From Deltaproteobacteria bacterium (GTDB lineage Bacteria > SAR324 > NAC60-12), in the NCBI GenBank assembly GCA_002685535.1, contig NYXK01000054.1:1-34232 (forward strand): a stretch of DNA of 34,232 bases, written 5' to 3'. Below are positions 10,057 through 20,612 of this stretch, piece by piece. Positions within the stretch are counted from its first letter, which is position 1. Every line of letters begins with the position of its first letter. The position numbers were made by a program, and so were the translations under genes. The notes under the pieces were generated by a model. It did not search any database. It saw nothing but the letters and a program-made list of their open reading frames with translations, and was not told where the DNA came from.

Positions 10057-12050
10057 TCAATTCGAATATGTAACACTGAAAGCCTGGAAATAGCTCGCCG
10101 TCCCTGCGATCTGAACACCACCCTTCGCATCAACCGTAACGAACTTTCCATTCTCCTTCTGCAGAGCATACCCCTTGCCAGCCTGGAACGAAATTGTGTA
10201 CTTCTGTGCACCGCTAGAGCTATCAATCAAGCCAGTGTGACTCCCGATATACCTCCCATCCTTCGCACTGCTGATAATGAACTGGGCCTCATCGTCGTCT
10301 TGCTGATGCACGACCCACCGCTGGCTGATATCCTCATGTCCGCTCGTGGCTTTGCTTGCTGTGAAGTCCGTGGCTGGCTTCCCTGCGTTGGTGAGTGCCC
10401 AGCCGTTGAGCTCGAAGACGATGTAGCGGCCTTCTGTCAGTGCACCACGCATGGCTTTGAAACCCTGCTCAGACAGACTAGACACCTTCTCTGGTGAGAT
10501 CTGGTTGTTATACGGAACTGTAGGTCTGGTGACAGCATACAACCCCTCGCAGTACGCAGCACCATCATAGTTCCCACTGGCATCCTTATGGGGAGCCGGT
10601 GCATTAGGAAGGGTAGGAACAGAGTAGTCTGGATTGTCAAAGTCAAAAGCGTTGACTAGGTCGGACATATGTGCTCGTCTCCAAGGCACCATCTCTGGTG
10701 TATCGACGTTCTTGCCTTTTGCTGCCAGCCATTCTTCGATGAACTTGATTTGTGAATTGTGGTCGCTGTGCTCCGTGAAGACACGACCGCCTCGTGTCCA
10801 GGGTGAGACGATGTAAAACGGAAGGCGGAAACCTGGGCCTGAATATGTGTACCCGACTACACCATAGGGATCTTCGAGCCATTCGCCTGGTGTGCCAGAT
10901 GGGGAATGGTAAGGTGTGACGTGGTCTCCCCATCCTCCGGTCTCGTCGTAGGAGATGATGAGAGCGGTTTTGGCATATGCAGCACCTTGCGTGACGGCAT
11001 CAACAACTTGCCTTTGTAGCCATGCACCGTCCCTAGGGGAATACGGAGGATGCTCAGAGAGTTCAGATGGACCAATGATGTATGAGATGGCGGGCAGAGT
11101 GCCGTTCTTTGCTCTGGCGTAGAAGTCGTCCAGACTTTGTCCAACGATCCCTTGTTTGTATAGATTGGAGGATTCTGAGGCGTCTTGGAACTGACCAAAC
11201 CAGGCAAGAGGATTGTCGTCGAAGTTATCCTTATCCTGGAAGACTGACCACGAGACATTTGCATCTTGGTAGATCTCGGCAGTGGTTTTCCAGGTAAGGG
11301 GGTAGCAGTTGAAGCCGCCCTTCTCACAGCCTGGAGTCTCGTTATTGTCAATATATGGGTAGCCACCTTGAGACTTGGTTTGTGGAGATCCAGGGACATT
11401 GATAGACCCTGAAGCCCACGTTACACGATTGGGGTTGGTGGAGGCAATGACGGATTCCTGGCTTCGTCAGTCTCATTCTCAAGTCCATTGTGTATTGTTG
11501 AAAGGTGGAATTGACAGCACTTACTTGGTACATATCCCCGACAGTCCAACCGTCAGCGATTGAGAACTGGACCGGGATATCGCTTCTCCTGTAATGACCC
11601 CAACTCCAAGGAGTATTGTTCGTAGCCCAATGATCATTCAAACCACCGTTCAACGCAGCATGATTGCTGGCCCATCCGTTATCACCTGCAACCATACACT
11701 GGGTGGCTTCCAGAAAGTCTCCGCTTTGGTAGTTAAGATACCATGGGAGTAGATATGATGCGCTGCTCGTCAATGCAGAGTTTACATCCTGTTCCCAGAC
11801 TGGCTTGCCAGAGTTGACTTGTACATTGGGATCGGAAAATCCTCGGACTCCCGCCATGGTACCAAAGTAATGGTCGAAAGCACGATTTTCTGATTCTTGT
11901 CAGCGGGGAAGTGAAGAGCTTATTGCTAGACGAACCTTGCATGAACAGAACGACATGTTCGATATCCGCGATTGACCCTGCTGTGGCTGATCCAGCGAGG
12001 AGCGGCAACATAACCGCAGCAGCGGAGAAAAAGTGTGATGTGACCGCCAT
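10057..12050 (-). CDS. Secreted non-haemolytic phospholipase C (phosphoesterase family)
   Basis: Three exons: 12050-11936, 11889-11525, 11457-10057, giving 626 aa. The N-terminus has a typical signal peptide (MAVTSHFFSAAAVMLPLLAG, cut near SATA). Splicing the 46-nt first intron yields HVVLFMQENRAFDHYFG, the hallmark motif of the phosphoesterase/phospholipase C family, starting at E39. Later motifs include LNDHW, a SYDETGGWGDHV segment, PFYIVSPWTRGG and TEHSDHNSQIKFIEEW, all metal/phosphate-site regions of this family. The C-terminal ~100 residues form the beta-rich domain usual in fungal members. The enzyme hydrolyses the phosphodiester of phospholipids such as phosphatidylcholine to diacylglycerol and a phosphorylated head group outside the cell. 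It is divergent from the multicopper oxidase and near a Git1-like permease, consistent with phosphorus scavenging. It could also act as an acid phosphatase-like phosphoesterase. Confidence 0.92.
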
Positions 12051-12132
12051 TGTGATGTCTTCTGTCCAGTTGATATTCTGTCGGCGTATCTGTCGGCGTC
12101 TCGCAGAACTCTTCCCCAGGTATCTACCATAT

Positions 12133-12140
12133 TATTTATA
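12133..12140 (-). promoter_or_regulatory. TATA box of the phospholipase C gene
   Basis: TATAAATA on the minus strand, about 85 bases upstream of the phospholipase start codon. This is a suitable distance for a core promoter element with a short 5' UTR. Confidence 0.5.
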
Positions 12141-12676
12141 TCTTCCCAAACTTGGGATTTCGACCGGCCTCTCGCCATCGGCTGACAGAACCAGCCGAGA
12201 GGGGTTCCTGGCCCTGCATGGAACTATTGAGAAGAGCGACAGCGATCTGCAGGGTCCACTATTGAGGAAGTATGGTGTTGAGGTAAGCTTTCGTGGATTC
12301 CCAGCCCAAGACATACTCCACATGGAGTGATGGAAATTCGGTAGGGCACCATTTTAGACTGGCTCAAATAGAACCTCGCTCTCAACTTCAAAACGTGCCT
12401 TCATGATGAGAATTCAGACGACGATCCTACACGGGTTGTTGGCGGGAGCGCTGTCTCCTAGCAAAATACCTTGCGGGAGAAGGCCAATCAGCGCCAAGCA
12501 TTTCTACCCGTGGCATGCAGGAACCAAACTCTGGTTCGACGACATGCAGCTTGAATGCAACGATCCATCATCGGGGTACACTCCGACGCACTCGATAGGT
12601 AAGCAGAACTCTTTGCCTTCCCTTTCGCCAAATGCGAAATCGACCTTCTTTATCTAGCTTGGTCGTTTGTATGTCG

Positions 12677-12684
12677 CCCACGTG
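12677..12684 (-). promoter_or_regulatory. CACGTGGG octamer (Pho4/NUC-1-type site)
   Basis: A perfect CACGTGGG on the minus strand, about 630 bases upstream of the phospholipase start and about 200 upstream of the multicopper oxidase start. Pho4 and NUC-1 are bHLH regulators of phosphate starvation that bind CACGTG cores, preferring flanking G. Function here is inferred from the motif and neighbours only. Confidence 0.4.
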
Positions 12685-12881
12685 CCGGAGATCAAATGGA
12701 AGGTTGGCAGAAGGGAGAGGAGAGAATAGAGTGGGATCGAATGCCTATCCGGAGTCACTTGACCTCAGTGGAGGAGCGACGAGTTTCCGCGTTTGTGCGA
12801 ACAAAGATGTGTGATGTTCAAAAATCCGTGACTTGTTGACGAGAGTTGAGAAGTGAGAAGGAGAGAAAAGTTCAGCCGAGG

Positions 12882-15052
12882 ATGAAAGACGCGACAGGGG
12901 TTATGGAGCCCAACCTAAACACGCGACGACGGCGGTTGAGCAGCTTCTCTTCCACAACAACATCGGCCGAGCACAACGTTGATATTTTTCCGAGATTGAT
13001 GAGCAGTGAAGAAAATGGCGATAGCGTCTTTCACAGCAGCGCAAATGAGCTTCGCCACCATGGAGATGGCAGCAGATGGCTTCGACCGCTTGGCTTGATC
13101 TTCGGGATCATTTTTATTGCCACGGTTTTCTTCAACTCGGCCACAAAGCTGTCATGGGTGCCAGTCAAGACGTCTTTTTTGACTTCCTCAAAGACTTCAG
13201 GTTCGATAGAGTCTCAGGAGGCAATTCTTGGGATCGAACTTCATCCAGAAGATCACATGTCACGGCAACCAACCACAATTACGCACCACTGGAACATCAC
13301 ATCTGGGATCCGTTATCCAGACGGAGTGAAGAAAGCTGTTTATCTCGTTAATGAGCTATTCCCAGGTCCGACGATCGAATGCCGGCCAGGGGACCGACTG
13401 GTATTCCACGTGACAAACACCCTGGCATCGGAGGGTGTCTCAATACATTGGCATGGCCTGGAAATGCGAGGTGCAAATCAGATGGACGGTGCTGTTGGAA
13501 TCACTCAATGTCCTATATCACCAGGCGAGACTTTCATTTATGACTCCGTGGTTGGGAATGAGAACGTTGGCACCTTTTGGTGGCATGCGCATTCTCAGGT
13601 CCAAAGAGGTGATGGAATGTATGGCGGGCTCGTTGTTCATAAGCCTGCTGAGGGGGGCGGTGACATGAAAGAACATAAATACAAGAGAGACATTCTTGTT
13701 ATGGTCGGAGATTGGTATCATAGAGGTGCCGAGGAAGTCCTCGCTTGGTACACGAGTGCAAGAGGGTTTGGGAACGAGGTAAGCGCCCTTGGATCTGGTT
13801 TCTTGATTTCTTCGATTTTTATCGGCTGACCACTCTCATCCTAGCCCGTACCTGATTCGCTTCTTGTCAATGGATTCGGCAAGTTCATCTGCTCCATGGC
13901 TGTGCCCGCAAGACCTGTCGAATGTGTCGACAACTTGAATGGAGAGATGCCAAGTTTACTTGGGTCACGATTTGAACGAGCTCCAATCCGGCTACGACTG
14001 GTGAACGTTGGGTATGGATTCTATGAGATTAATAGCAAGTATTGTTGCTCTGGCTAACTCTGATCCAAAGCTCTCTCGCCGGCTTCACTGTCCAATTGTC
14101 TTCGGCCGACCTTACCCCTCACACTGTGGATGGTGGCTATTCTGTATCGGGTGACGCTTCAAGCTCTGTTGGCATCCTCTATCCTGGCGAACGCGTTGAC
14201 TTACTTGTACAATGGGAGACAGACTCTACAGTAAAGTCTCCTGAACTGAGAATATTCCTTGATCCAGAGTAAGCATGCTCGGTATCGCCACCCGCTGCTG
14301 TGCTAATGCTTCCGTTCAGGAACTTCAAATATCCTAACCAGGCTCTACGGCAAAATCAAACGTTCCCTCTTTTTGACTCTGGTCCTGTATCCGACAAAGC
14401 CATCTTCATAGAACCAACTTCCAATCATTTCGACCTCGCAACTGCTCGAGGTGCTCCAAGCGCAGAGAAACTCCCACCCACAGCTCCGCAAACCATCCTG
14501 CTCTACGCCAAAACCCAAAAGCTATCAATATCTAGCAATCACCCTACCGGCTTCATGAACCGTACAACCTGGTCCCCTCAATCCAGTCCAGAGCTACCAC
14601 TCATATCCCTCCCTCGCTCAGACTGGGATAAGAACCAGCTGGTCCCTTACGTTCCAACCACACCAGGTAATGAGACATGGGTCGATATCATAATCAACAA
14701 TCTCGATGATGGAGCGCACCCTTTTCATTTGCATGGCCACTCCTTCTATGTCCTGGCAACGCATCGGTCGGAGCATGGATGGGGGAGTTATAATCCCTAT
14801 TCCAACACTGCGGGGCAACCACGGCCGGAATTGAATCTCGAGAATCCGGTGAAGAAGGACACTGTGAGTGTACCGCGAAGAGGTTATGCTATCATCAGGT
14901 TCAAGGCAGATAATGTGGGGATTTGGATGTTGCACTGTCATGTATTGTTTCATCAGGCTAGTGGCATGGCGATGGGGATTCAAGTGGGTGGGGAGGAAGT
15001 GCATGAGGAGGTAAATACTGCTGCGAGGTCACTATGCAGGAACAGAACATAA
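12882..15052 (+). CDS. Membrane-anchored multicopper oxidase (laccase-like)
   Basis: Four exons: 12882-13778, 13845-14011, 14071-14268, 14320-15052, giving 664 aa. All four copper-binding signatures are present: HWHG at 189-192, WWHAHSQ at 234-239, HPFHLHGH at 554-561, and HCHVLFHQASGM at 626-637. The residue axial to the type 1 copper is Met637, typical of low-potential multicopper oxidases, where fungal Fet3 and high-potential laccases have Leu or Phe. The N-terminus is unusual: about 65 Ser/Arg-rich residues precede one hydrophobic span (LGLIFGIIFIATVFF, about 70-85), as in a type II membrane protein with its catalytic part outside. The Fet3 C-terminal anchor is absent. Substrate (phenols, Fe2+ or Mn2+, ascorbate) is not decided by sequence. 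The start at 12882 is the first in-frame ATG. Confidence 0.92.
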
Positions 15053-15402
15053 TTTACTGCATTTTGCTTTCGATCTCAAATGCTCAACTCTTATCAGTCT
15101 CCATCTTGTTGCCTTCTCATGGCACTCCCTTCCCTTTTGGTGAATATTTCAGACCTCAAAGCACGGCAATGATCATTTAGTGATGTTAATCGACGGTCTC
15201 ACAGACGAATAATTTCAGCGATGAGCTAGCTCTATCTTCCTGGGACTTTGTTATGGTGCGAGTTGCCTGTCGTGAACTTCAGAACGCATGCTAACTTCAA
15301 GCTCACCCTACCCGGAGACCCTCCTTTCCCAAGCGAGCTCACCATGCCAAGCAAAGCAAAGATCAACATCATCCCGCAACCACTCTGTACCACTTCGCCA
15401 TA

Positions 15403-15410
15403 CCCACGTG
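15403..15410 (-). promoter_or_regulatory. CACGTGGG octamer (Pho4/NUC-1-type site)
   Basis: A perfect octamer on the minus strand, about 650 bases upstream of the Git1-like permease start. Confidence 0.4.
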
Positions 15411-15615
15411 CAGAATTGATTGCTTGGTATGTAACATCTCTCCCTCAAGAATAAACCCGAAAGTCCGGTAGCAATTACAAAAAGCTTTTGGCTGATCCGC
15501 TCAGGACAAGCTTTCCTCGGGCTTCGACCCGATGCAAGCTAAGAGGCGAGGTGGGGATCGCTGACTATGCCGACGACCTGTAAGGCGGGCTGGATCTTGG
15601 GGCTTGAAGGGTTTA

Positions 15616-15623
15616 CACGTGGG
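15616..15623 (+). promoter_or_regulatory. CACGTGGG octamer (Pho4/NUC-1-type site)
   Basis: A perfect octamer on the plus strand, about 435 bases upstream of the Git1-like permease start. It is the second such site in this promoter. Confidence 0.45.
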
Positions 15624-16056
15624 AGGTACTGATCCGAGGATGTTTGCTATCCCAACGGTACTTTTACTAGACAGCTTTCAACACATCCACCTCAGGTCTA
15701 CGCGTCGATTTCGGTCCAGAGTTCTTCCCTATGATTTACATCTCGGAGCACCATCCGATATCATTTTTTCATCCTGCCAGTAACCTTACAATGTCAGAAC
15801 ACGTTTTCGAGACATGTCGTCTAACAGCATTATTGGGGCAGGTTTCAATCTGTAGCAATATGCAGGGCTTGGGACCATTTGCATGCACATGGTTCTTCAC
15901 GCTACGCCGCTACGCGTGTGCCTTTCATTTCAGAGTTGGATAGTAAAAAGAAAGCACGATAAATAGTTGCTCACACTCCCCCCAGAAGAGAATGACTGGC
16001 AACCGAAGATTTTTGGAACGACACAACTGTGAGGAAACTTCATTTCGATTACCACC

Positions 16057-17710
16057 ATGATTATCCACACGGAAAATCCAACGACCTTTTCTAATGACCA
16101 GAAATATGTCACCGAGAAATCGGGTTACATTGAGAGCGAGCAAGGTTCCAACCAGGTCCACGGTGAATACCCATTGGTCGATGCAGCTGTCCGAAAGAGA
16201 ACAAAGACTTCCAGCATTCTTTCTATCCTGGTAGCTGGAATCGCTCTCTTCAGTGACGGCTACAACGCCCAAATTATAGGCTACATGCAGCCTCTCTTCA
16301 AAGATCTGTTCGTCTCTCCCTCTGCCATCACCTCTCTCTTTCCACGTGCCCTGACGTATGCTCCAGGTATCCTGACGGCATCTCTTCCACCATAAAAACC
16401 CGCCTCTCCAATTCCTACCTCATCGGTGAAATCTTCGGCATGCTCTTTTTCGGCGTGACCATCGACCGATTCGGGCGACGCACGGGAATAGTTTTCGCAA
16501 CACTCTTCCTCATCCTCGGCATCATCCTTGCGACGGCATCTCACGGATCCAACCACCTAGGTATGTTCTGGATGATGATCGTTGCGAGAGGTGTGGCTGG
16601 TTTCGGGGCTGGAGGTGAGTATCCCGTATGTGGAACGAGCGCCGCGGAAGCGTCGGATGAGACGGTGGGCGTGAGGAGGAAGCGAGGGATACTGGTGGCG
16701 ATGGCGACGGACTTTTCGATTGATTTGGGGTTCGTGGGGGCGGGAATTGTGGCGTTAATTGTGTTGGCTTGTTATCATAATAAGTCCACTGAAGGGGTTT
16801 GGAGGATTTGTTTTGGGCTGGGCATCGTGGTGAGTGCTCCTAAGTTGTGCGTCAAGTCGGTTGCTTACCATCAATAGCTTCCCCTATCTGTGTTTGTTTT
16901 CAGAATCCGGATGGTCAACTCGACCCAGTATAGGAAACACGCGATCAAGTCTAAAGTTCCATACATTCATGCGCTGAGATTGTACTGGAAGCCGATGCTA
17001 GGAGTTTGTGAGTTCATGCGCTCGTCCGTCGTGTTTCAATAATCGCTGATAACTACCCAGCCCTTGCATGGTTCTGCTACGACTTCGTCACGTACCCCTT
17101 CGGTCTCTTCTCATCAACTATCATTGGGCAATTCAACCCCAATAACACTGTCGTCCAAAACATCGGCTATGGCACGGTAGTAAATTGCTTCTACCTCCCC
17201 GGTTGCATCGTAGGTGGTTTCCTCATGGACAAGATTGGACGAAAGCAAACCATGACTCTTGGTTTCATGCTCTGGGCTCTACTCGGCTTCATTCTCGGCG
17301 GAGCTATTGGTCCAATCCAAACCGTGTTCCCACTGTTCGTCGTCCTCTATGGCATTTTCAACGCGCTGGGTGAGATGGGACCTGGCGTTGCAACTTTCTT
17401 GTGTGCGGCTGAGTCTTTCCCTACACCGCTTCGTGGACACTATATGGGATTTGCTGCTGCTGTTGGGAAAGCGGGGGCAGCGATTGGGACGCAGGTCTTC
17501 ACTCCGATTCAGGATTCATTTGATAGTGTTGAGAAGGGTCAGCAGGGAGTCTTTCTGATTGGATCGGCGTTTGCTGTTGTTGGGGGTTTGATTGCTTGGT
17601 TTTTGATTCCGGATAAGGAGAGGGATTTGGAGAGCGAGGATGCGAGATTTCGTTTGTACTTGGAGGAAAAGGGGTATGATACGTCTTTCTATGGAGAGCC
17701 TCTGAAATAG
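16057..17710 (+). CDS. MFS permease, Git1-like (glycerophosphodiester / phosphate:H+ symporter group)
   Basis: Four exons: 16057-16307, 16367-16829, 16878-17007, 17061-17710, giving 497 aa. The first intron removes a frame-breaking stretch and restores FKDLYPDGISSTIKTRLSNS, a signature of fungal Git1-like carriers. MFS motifs are visible: SDGYNAQIIGY in helix 1, DRFGRRTG between helices 2 and 3, GFGAGGEYPVCGTSAAEAS in the region matching the phosphate-symporter motif, and DKIGRKQT in the second half. About twelve hydrophobic spans can be counted. The start ATG has a good context (ACCACCATGA). Yeast Git1 imports glycerophosphoinositol and glycerophosphocholine and is induced by low phosphate. 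Together with the phospholipase C at 10-12 kb and the octamers upstream, a role in taking up phosphorylated lipid head groups or glycerophosphodiesters is likely. Inorganic phosphate uptake is the alternative. Confidence 0.88.
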
Positions 17711-17858
17711 TCAAATAGTAAGAAGAGCACCTATCATAATCTTAAATGGACTTGCTACTTCGTCAATGCTCGTTGATCTGTGCGGAACTTCAAGTGTTTG
17801 CTCACGTGTTTTGCTTAGGTATCACTCGGCTAATTTTCAGGGGGGCTTAGCGAGCATG

Positions 17859-17865
17859 TATATAG
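17859..17865 (+). promoter_or_regulatory. TATA box of the F-box gene
   Basis: TATATAG about 100 bases upstream of the chosen F-box start codon at 17964. It helps decide the start: an ATG further upstream (17766) would lie 5' of this promoter element. Confidence 0.45.
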
Positions 17866-17963
17866 AGGGCCCTCGCTCCTACTCCCTCACTTCTTCTCCC
17901 ACACCTCACAGACCACCTCACCTGTTCGTCAACCATCCATCGACCACTTGTACTTCCATCACC

Positions 17964-18947
17964 ATGTGTCCCCCGGGAGTCGACCAGACAATGCGCTCGG
18001 CCCAACAATGGCTTTTATACGCTCCGGAATTGGAACAGCGACACTCATTTACCAAGGCAGACGACGGCTGGGGAACAAAGTTCACCCAGATAATTTCCGG
18101 TAATGGATCGTTCGATGCATGGGAGCTGTTGGCCCGGCCAGCAGCTGACTCAGCCATGCAAGTAAACAACGCCAATAACGACTGTCGCCGCGGCTGGTTC
18201 GATCTTCTGTCCAACGAGCTTATTGATATGGTTCTCAAACACATCAGCGAAGACTCAGTGGACATGATGGCACTTGGTCTTACTTGCGAAGGTTTCTGGG
18301 AGTTGGTGTCTCAGCACATTCACCGCACGTTCCTCAAATCCGCAGCGCCCTGGGCAAACACACCGATTATTCTCCAAGGCTCATACGCTACTGAGCTTCC
18401 AGAGTCTATGCTAATGTCTCCAGCTGTCACCAAAGCGGCAGAAGGTAGTAGTATGCGTATTTCAGTTGCGCGAAAGCTTTTCTGGGCAGGCTGGAGTTTC
18501 GACAGGCCGAAGACAGTGGCTGAGATAGAAGACGAGTGGCGCAACGCGGCGGACTTGCACAGGGAGAGTAGTCGCATTCCGAAGGACCGATGGAGCCAGA
18601 TTGAAACACAACTTGGTAGCTCGTACCTCTTAACCAAAGATCAAACGTGGGTGTTGAGAAATTTGACGACGAAAGAAGTCGTGTCTTCACAAGAGAGAAC
18701 CACGAGAAGGGGAAAGACTTCTACGGGTACGACGTTCGAGGATGTGTTGCTGATGAAGACTTTTTGGACGACGCATCCACAATATGCTCTTGATGATGAC
18801 ACTGAGTGCCATCCTAGTAATTGGGCTGGACACTGTTTCGATATTGTGACGGAGAAGGTACATGATGTTAAAGCCGGTGAGGGATGGCGGGACGTCACGG
18901 CTGAGGTAGAAAAGGAAGTTGAGGCGTGGAAGAAGATAAAGAGCTGA
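17964..18947 (+). CDS. F-box domain protein of unknown target
   Basis: A single exon of 327 aa. The start at 17964 has a strong context (CACCATG) and lies downstream of a TATA box. The longer open frame back to 17766 would add 66 low-complexity residues and is less likely. The F-box-like segment is at about residues 75-120 (GWFDLLSNELIDMVLKHI, then DMMALGLTCEGFWELV), fitting the L-P-x-E-[IL] pattern with LSNELIDM in place of LPxEL. The rest is mostly polar and helical with no recognised substrate-binding repeats. F-box proteins bridge Skp1 in SCF ubiquitin ligases to targets. Many fungal members with this simple layout have no known target. Confidence 0.75.
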   Translation: MCPPGVDQTMRSAQQWLLYAPELEQRHSFTKADDGWGTKFTQIISGNGSFDAWELLARPAADSAMQVNNANNDCRRGWFDLLSNELIDMVLKHISEDSVDMMALGLTCEGFWELVSQHIHRTFLKSAAPWANTPIILQGSYATELPESMLMSPAVTKAAEGSSMRISVARKLFWAGWSFDRPKTVAEIEDEWRNAADLHRESSRIPKDRWSQIETQLGSSYLLTKDQTWVLRNLTTKEVVSSQERTTRRGKTSTGTTFEDVLLMKTFWTTHPQYALDDDTECHPSNWAGHCFDIVTEKVHDVKAGEGWRDVTAEVEKEVEAWKKIKS

Positions 18948-20612
18948 AGAGGATACACACTTTGCACGTTTTTAGCACACGAGGAAACTGAAATCAGACT
19001 GCTAGGAGTCAGAAAATGGTTTAATCGTCTCCTCAATACCAATCTTGGATCCTCAAGACCCATAGTCGCAAAATCTGGTTATGAATGTAAAAAGACGCAA
19101 AATTCCAAATCTTTTTTCCAAATATTTTTCGAATGCCGGCGAGCTCCTTCACATGTGGCACGTTACGTCCATCCATGCGGAGATTTCTGCCACGAAAACG
19201 CGCTCGGCGGATAATATCTCGGACGGGCTTGAGGGCCAGGCTGAACGCCCTTCAACCACCACTACATAGCTGCATTATTGCTGTACGTACTAGTACTCGG
19301 TTTATGGTCGTAAACACTCATAGCTGAGCCCGTGGCTAAGTCTGTATTGCAGCATGGACATGCTGAGTACGGGAAGCTGTCGGTGAAGCCGCAGTTGTGG
19401 CAGTAAGCCATTTTGAGATTTCTGGTAGGTGTCTTGGTTTAGTTTATTGTTCTGGCCGAGGGCTCACTTGGTTGCTCTGGGGAGGTGAAGCGGGCTACTT
19501 GCGAAGCCTTTCAGTGTTCCCAATAGTACATGCAGTGTAGGCCACACCCCCCACTTCAGTGATATGGGACTGTTCTTAAAACTACCGAGTGATATCTAAC
19601 CCAGATATCGGATACTGAATATCACTGAGTAATATATTAAAATACTGAAGCGGAGTAAATTACCTTAGAGGCAAGGCAAGGAGTGCTTATACGGTCTTGA
19701 GGCGGTCTATCGATGATTCCTTTGCAGAACAGTTATCTTATAAAAGTATGAATTTGGGACTACCAAGGGATAGTTCTATTTTAGGGATGAAGAAAGGATG
19801 ACAAGTAAGTTGCAGCTTGAGTGCTTGATAGTACCTAGAAGTTCAAGTTCGAACTTTTGAATACTCTCGTTTAACCACCCTTCACTAGGTCTCACACGTT
19901 ACCGGCCTAGGTCGAAGTTTCGCTGAATCGAAAGATCTTGTTATTAATTTAATATTAACATAAAGATTAAGCTTATAGCAAAGGTACCGAGTGTCCAAGT
20001 AGAATAAAAGCATCTCGACTTAAGTTACTACTTTCGGGAATCAAGAGGGGACTCTTTATTCTAAGAATATCAGTTGATACCGTCCCATGAAGCTTACTGT
20101 CCATTAGTAGTATCAGCATCATACTAAGAATCGAAGACTATTTTACAGTAAAATTATATACTGACTATCTACGGACAATACTTTTACTACACTGTTTGCC
20201 TCTGAGGTAAAGGTAAAAGTGGGGTCATAACATGACTCTTGCTTATTCGAGTACCTGTTTATCCTGGTTTTTGAACCTAATCAAGCTAAACGTAGTATTT
20301 CCCTCGTATGTAGTATATCCTCGTACAATACAATGATATGATTACCCCTACTAATACGTTTAGTCTCAGAAACACGGTACGGGATGCGTGTCGGACCGCC
20401 TGCAAACTGAGATAGTAATACAGGACGTACACTTTTAGGAATACTGAAGCCTTTTATAGACTTTGGAATGATTGTTCATCAGATATTGGATGTGGGAGGT
20501 GAAGGTTTTGAATTTGATCGTGATTTTCCTGCCATTCAGCGCAAACACAACCCAGTCTTTCTGCGCTACGAGACGGCCGTTGTTCTATCTGCAGAGGCCA
20601 GGCCAGTAACAT
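18948..20612. other. Gene-free AT-rich island, probable degenerate repeat
   Basis: About 1.7 kb without a supportable gene. From about 19,560 to 20,480 the sequence becomes clearly AT-rich; for example 19,921-19,980 has 15 G or C in 60 bases. It is full of TA/AT steps, as seen in RIP-decayed transposon relics. A 7-bp perfect inverted repeat, GATATCT / AGATATC with a 5-base loop, lies at 19,591-19,609. No transposase or reverse transcriptase remnant is readable. The island separates the phospholipase/permease block from the GAG cluster. Confidence 0.5.

Larger units (their letters stand above)
12051..12881. promoter_or_regulatory. Divergent promoter region, phospholipase C / multicopper oxidase
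   Basis: This is an 831-nt region between two divergent start codons. It carries a TATA box facing the phospholipase and a CACGTGGG octamer (listed separately). A short plus-strand ORF at 12403-12657 has a vaguely signal-like start but no other support and is not called. Confidence 0.55.
15053..16056. promoter_or_regulatory. Upstream region of the MFS permease with two CACGTGGG sites
   Basis: About 1 kb without a gene. It should contain the multicopper oxidase 3' UTR and the permease promoter. Two perfect CACGTGGG octamers occur (15403-15410 and 15616-15623). No TATA box is obvious close to the start codon. Confidence 0.5.

Noticed and set aside
12403-12657. 84-codon plus-strand frame with a mildly hydrophobic start between phospholipase and oxidase
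   Set aside because: No family, no splice partner, and it lies in a divergent promoter region; a chance frame is more likely.
17766-17963. N-terminal extension of the F-box gene
   Set aside because: The open frame extends upstream, but the TATA box and the strong CACCATG context at 17964 favour the shorter protein.
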